Source: CAZGUG01 sp964529035 (GTDB lineage Bacteria; Bacillota; Clostridia; Ch29). From it: a stretch of 15,555 nucleotides of DNA. The stretch lies in the NCBI GenBank assembly GCA_964529035.1, contig CAZGUG010000048.1, positions 1-15,555 on the forward strand, read 5' to 3'. The notes beneath the pieces were generated by a model. It searched no databases. It saw only the letters and a list, made by a program, of their open reading frames with translations, and was not told the origin of the DNA. Below, one piece after another: positions 12,954-15,555 of this stretch (the stretch's first letter is position 1; each line of letters begins with the position of its first letter). The position numbers were made by a program, and so were the translations under genes.

Positions 12954-15196
12954 TGGCTTTAAATAAAAGGGTTTTTCGTTTTTTGAAGGAAAATAAGCTG
13001 CGGTACCTGGGTATCCTTGCGCTTATTATCCTTGGGAGCTATATCTTTGTTGTGGCTGCCGGGCTTTCCCAGAATCTCGCTAACCTGGTTACAACCTTTA
13101 CGAAGGAGCATGTACAGGAAGACCTGTCCTTTAATGCCGACAAGGCTGTTCTTGATAGCGCAAAAATTGAGAAAGAGGCAGGTGCCGTCATCGAGGACTA
13201 TATGAGCTTTGACGCCGCCCTGTCGGATACGCTTACGCTGCGAATCTTAAGCGAAACAAAAAAGGTGAATATCCCGGCTGTCACAGAGGGGCGGGCACTT
13301 TCCGGACCGGGAGAAATACTCCTTGACCCTGCCTTCGCAAAGGCCAACGGTTATCCCGTAGGGAGTCAAATAGAAGCGGCGGGTAAAACCCTCACTGTGG
13401 CGGGCTTTGTGTCCCTGCCCCACTATATCTATCCGCTAAAGAACGTGAATGATATATTGTATTCGCCCAATGAGTTCGGTGTGGCGATAATAAATCGTGA
13501 GGAATTTTCAGATATAGATAATGCTGCCGGAATCTATTCCGTCAGGTTTAATGACAGAACCAAGAGCCTTAACAAACAGGCGGTGGAATTGCGGGAGAGT
13601 CTGCGGGCAGAAGGCATAACAGTATCCGACTGGATTGACATTTCAGACAACAAACGGGCAAGAATGGTGTGGGCCTCCATAACCGGCATGAAAACCATGA
13701 GCGTACCGCTGCCGGCGGCAATGTTTCTCTTGTCCTGCTTAATTATCGGCATAATGTTCTGGCGCATGATCCGCCGTGAATCGGTGATAATTGGGACACT
13801 TTATGCCCAAGGTTACCGGCGGCGGGAGTTAATGCGACACTATATGGCTGTCCCGCTGCTGCTGGCTTTTGCAGGTGGAATGATAGGAAGCCTTTTGGGC
13901 CTACCCTCTATAAAGCCAATGGTTATGGCCATGATTTCCTACTATAACGTTCCCGTCCCGGGCATTGAACTGAGCTTTCTAAATGTACTGATCGGAATAC
14001 TGACGCCTACACTGTTTTTAGGTCTCAGCAGCTACCTGGTTATACGTTCGGAACTGAAGCGCTCCCCGGCGGAACTTATGAAGGGGGATAAACAGAAAAC
14101 AAAGGTTAATGCCCTGGAGCGGACATTTAAACTGGAAAGGCTTAAATTCAGCACAAAATTCAAGCTGCGGGAGCAGTTCAGAAGCATCTCACGGCTTGTG
14201 TTTCTTTTATTAGGTGTTACCAGCGCCTCTGTCATAATGCTCTTTGGTTTCACTGTTTTGAACTCTATGAACCATGCATTTAGCGCCTCGGATGTATACC
14301 GGTTTGAATACGAATATGCCTTCAGGGATCTACAACTTGGTGAGGCGCCGGAAGGGGCGGAGGCCTTTAATGCAGGAAAGTTTTATTCTGAAAATAATGA
14401 AGAAATTGAATTTTATATATCCGGGATAGAGCCGGATTCAACGCTTGTGATTCTGAAGGATGGCAAGGGGAATCCCATTCCCAACAATCAAACAAATATT
14501 ACCAGGTCTTTGGCCAACCGACTTGGCATTAAAGCCGGGGATACCGTAAGTTTCATAAATAAAGAGAACGGGAAACCCTACACCTTCCATATTGACGCTG
14601 TTGCCGATTCCTACGTTGAGCAGTTTATATATGTGCCAATCCATGAGTTTAACAGGGAAATGGGGCTTCCGGAAAACGGCTATATGGGGCTTTTCAGTAC
14701 AACTAAGCTTGATATCCCTGATGAAGAGCTATCGGGAACAAAATCCATGAGTGAACTGCCCGGCGCAATGGATGAATTTTTTGGGCAGATGGTTTCCATG
14801 GTAGCATTGATGACAATTGTCTCGAGTATTGTGGCCTTGATTATCCTCTACCTTGTAACTTCATTAATAATAGAGGAAAACAGAAACACCATATCACTTT
14901 TCAAGGTATTTGGCTACCGGCGCCGGGAGATTAAATCCATGATGTTAAACAGCTCCACCTTTGTCATAGTAGCCGGATTTTTAATAGGTATTCCTGTTGC
15001 GGCGGCGTCAATGGGTGCAGTGTACGGCTATATTGGCAATATGATAAATCTAGTGCTGCCAGCTATTGTAAGCCCCCTCTATGTGGTAATATCCTTTGCA
15101 GCCATCATGCTGACCTATCAGCTTAGCAAGCTGCTGTGTGCAAAGAGCTTGGAGACGGTTTCCATGGGTGAGGCGCTAAAGGCTGGAGCGGAATAG
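12947..15196 (+). CDS. FtsX-type ABC transporter permease, two FtsX domains
   Basis: 749 residues. Eight membrane segments can be read: about 20-40, 253-273, 301-321, 344-366, 415-438, 617-642, 671-694 and 707-730. Two large extracellular parts (about 41-252 and 439-616) separate them. The two FtsX cores are internal repeats: after the first helix of each comes a similar loop, TLYAQGYRRRELMRHYM (about 284-300) and SLFKVFGYRRREIKSMM (about 650-666), sharing GYRRRE. It overlaps the ATPase stop; ATG 12947 or ATG 12953 could start it, the second giving a TGATG coupling. The ATPase and permease together form an exporter-like or mechanotransmission complex. No substrate can be given. Confidence 0.9.
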   Translation: MVMALNKRVFRFLKENKLRYLGILALIILGSYIFVVAAGLSQNLANLVTTFTKEHVQEDLSFNADKAVLDSAKIEKEAGAVIEDYMSFDAALSDTLTLRILSETKKVNIPAVTEGRALSGPGEILLDPAFAKANGYPVGSQIEAAGKTLTVAGFVSLPHYIYPLKNVNDILYSPNEFGVAIINREEFSDIDNAAGIYSVRFNDRTKSLNKQAVELRESLRAEGITVSDWIDISDNKRARMVWASITGMKTMSVPLPAAMFLLSCLIIGIMFWRMIRRESVIIGTLYAQGYRRRELMRHYMAVPLLLAFAGGMIGSLLGLPSIKPMVMAMISYYNVPVPGIELSFLNVLIGILTPTLFLGLSSYLVIRSELKRSPAELMKGDKQKTKVNALERTFKLERLKFSTKFKLREQFRSISRLVFLLLGVTSASVIMLFGFTVLNSMNHAFSASDVYRFEYEYAFRDLQLGEAPEGAEAFNAGKFYSENNEEIEFYISGIEPDSTLVILKDGKGNPIPNNQTNITRSLANRLGIKAGDTVSFINKENGKPYTFHIDAVADSYVEQFIYVPIHEFNREMGLPENGYMGLFSTTKLDIPDEELSGTKSMSELPGAMDEFFGQMVSMVALMTIVSSIVALIILYLVTSLIIEENRNTISLFKVFGYRRREIKSMMLNSSTFVIVAGFLIGIPVAAASMGAVYGYIGNMINLVLPAIVSPLYVVISFAAIMLTYQLSKLLCAKSLETVSMGEALKAGAE

Positions 15197-15221
15197 ACTA
15201 GGCTTTTATATCCATGATAGC

Positions 15222-15308
15222 ATGGCCACTGCAGAGACTATTGTAAAAACTATTATGCGTGCGTGGAATAATGCGAAGGTTGTTTCTGAAATGGGAGGGT
15301 GCCAATGA
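15222..15308 (+). other. Short ORF, possible remnant of a gene's 3' end (28 aa)
   Basis: The frame reads MATAETIVKTIMRAWNNAKV then VSEMGGCQ and stops, and the stop (TGA 15306-15308) overlaps the next ATG by ATGA, the pattern of coupled genes. There is no ribosome site before this ATG, so it may be the tail of a truncated upstream gene or chance. I do not recognise the family. Confidence 0.3.
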
Positions 15309-15555
15309 AAAACAGAACAAAAAACATTTTATAACTGGTGATGGCCGTGATAGCCGAATTTGCAGTTTTGATCAGTATTATTCTATTTCAACAAAATATT
15401 CTAATGAATTTTTCATTGCCTGTTCGAGCTGTGTTAATGATAGTCATACAGTGGGCGTTGCTAATTGTTCCTGTAGCTTTTATGATGTGTAAAAAGACAC
15501 ATTTGAAGGATATAGGATTTAGCAATAAGTATATAACAAAACAGATTTTAATTGG
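15305..15555 (+). pseudogene. N-terminal part of a membrane protein, possibly CPBP-type, with early in-frame stop (runs off window)
   Basis: ATG 15305 sits 5 bases after GGGAGGG, but the frame meets TAA at codon 10 (15332-15334) and then stays open to the window end. The rest reads LVMAVIAEFAVLISIILFQ, two hydrophobic segments and KTHLKDIGFSNKYITKQIL. This topology and the LKDIGF motif resemble the start of CPBP-family membrane proteases, which is a weak match. Reinitiation at GTG 15338 or ATG 15341 could still yield a protein, so this may be a live gene with a leader peptide or a nonsense-mutated gene. The catalytic region is outside the window. Confidence 0.5.

Noticed and set aside
1..15555. 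CRISPR array, tRNA or rRNA genes, insertion sequences
   Set aside because: No regularly spaced repeats, no tRNA-like cloverleaf and no transposase or recombinase reading frame were found.

Overview
The window looks like a chromosomal segment of a spore-forming member of the class Clostridia. The reasons are an intact sporulation sigma factor gene (sigK), the low-GC Gram-positive gene order mltG-trmR-trhP-pbp, strong GGAGG-type ribosome binding sites, frequent GTG/TTG starts and rho-independent terminators. I cannot name a genus from the sequence alone. Every intact gene lies on the + strand.

Region 1 (1-4255) is housekeeping: the 3' part of mltG (cell-wall lytic transglycosylase), trmR and a U32-family trhP (two consecutive steps of wobble-uridine modification in tRNA), then a class B penicillin-binding protein and a terminator. 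Region 2 (4290-5081) is an intact sigK with a possible sporulation-type promoter and its own terminator.

Region 3 (5082-9888) is an inserted island. The last 69 bases of sigK and its terminator occur again at 9889-9984 (84 of 96 positions identical; six of the seven coding differences are synonymous). This is what integration into the 3' end of sigK would leave. The cargo is two metalloid-type operons: (a) MarR regulator, permease, 50-residue CC protein and DUF2703-like Cys-rich protein, behind a near-consensus promoter with two 21-bp operators; (b) ArsR repressor, ArsP-like permease, 2[4Fe-4S] ferredoxin with a Cys tail and a mini-thioredoxin, behind a promoter overlapped by an ArsR-type palindrome. 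A short antisense relic next to sigK resembles the C-terminal part of an Acr3 arsenite exporter. No integrase is visible in the window.

Region 4 (9990-15555) holds two related TetR-linked ABC units. The first has an intact TetR gene with twin palindromic operators, but its ABC ATPase and permease are reduced to a deleted, frameshifted relic. The second (TetR, MacB/LolD-like ATPase, 749-residue FtsX-type permease) looks intact. The window ends in the start of a probable membrane protein, perhaps a CPBP-type protease, with an in-frame stop near its N-terminus.

The best candidate for something undescribed is the sigK-3'-end island and its MarR/permease/CC-protein/DUF2703 operon, which I read as a thiol-rich metalloid sensing, trapping and export module. 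Substrate and mobility are inferences.
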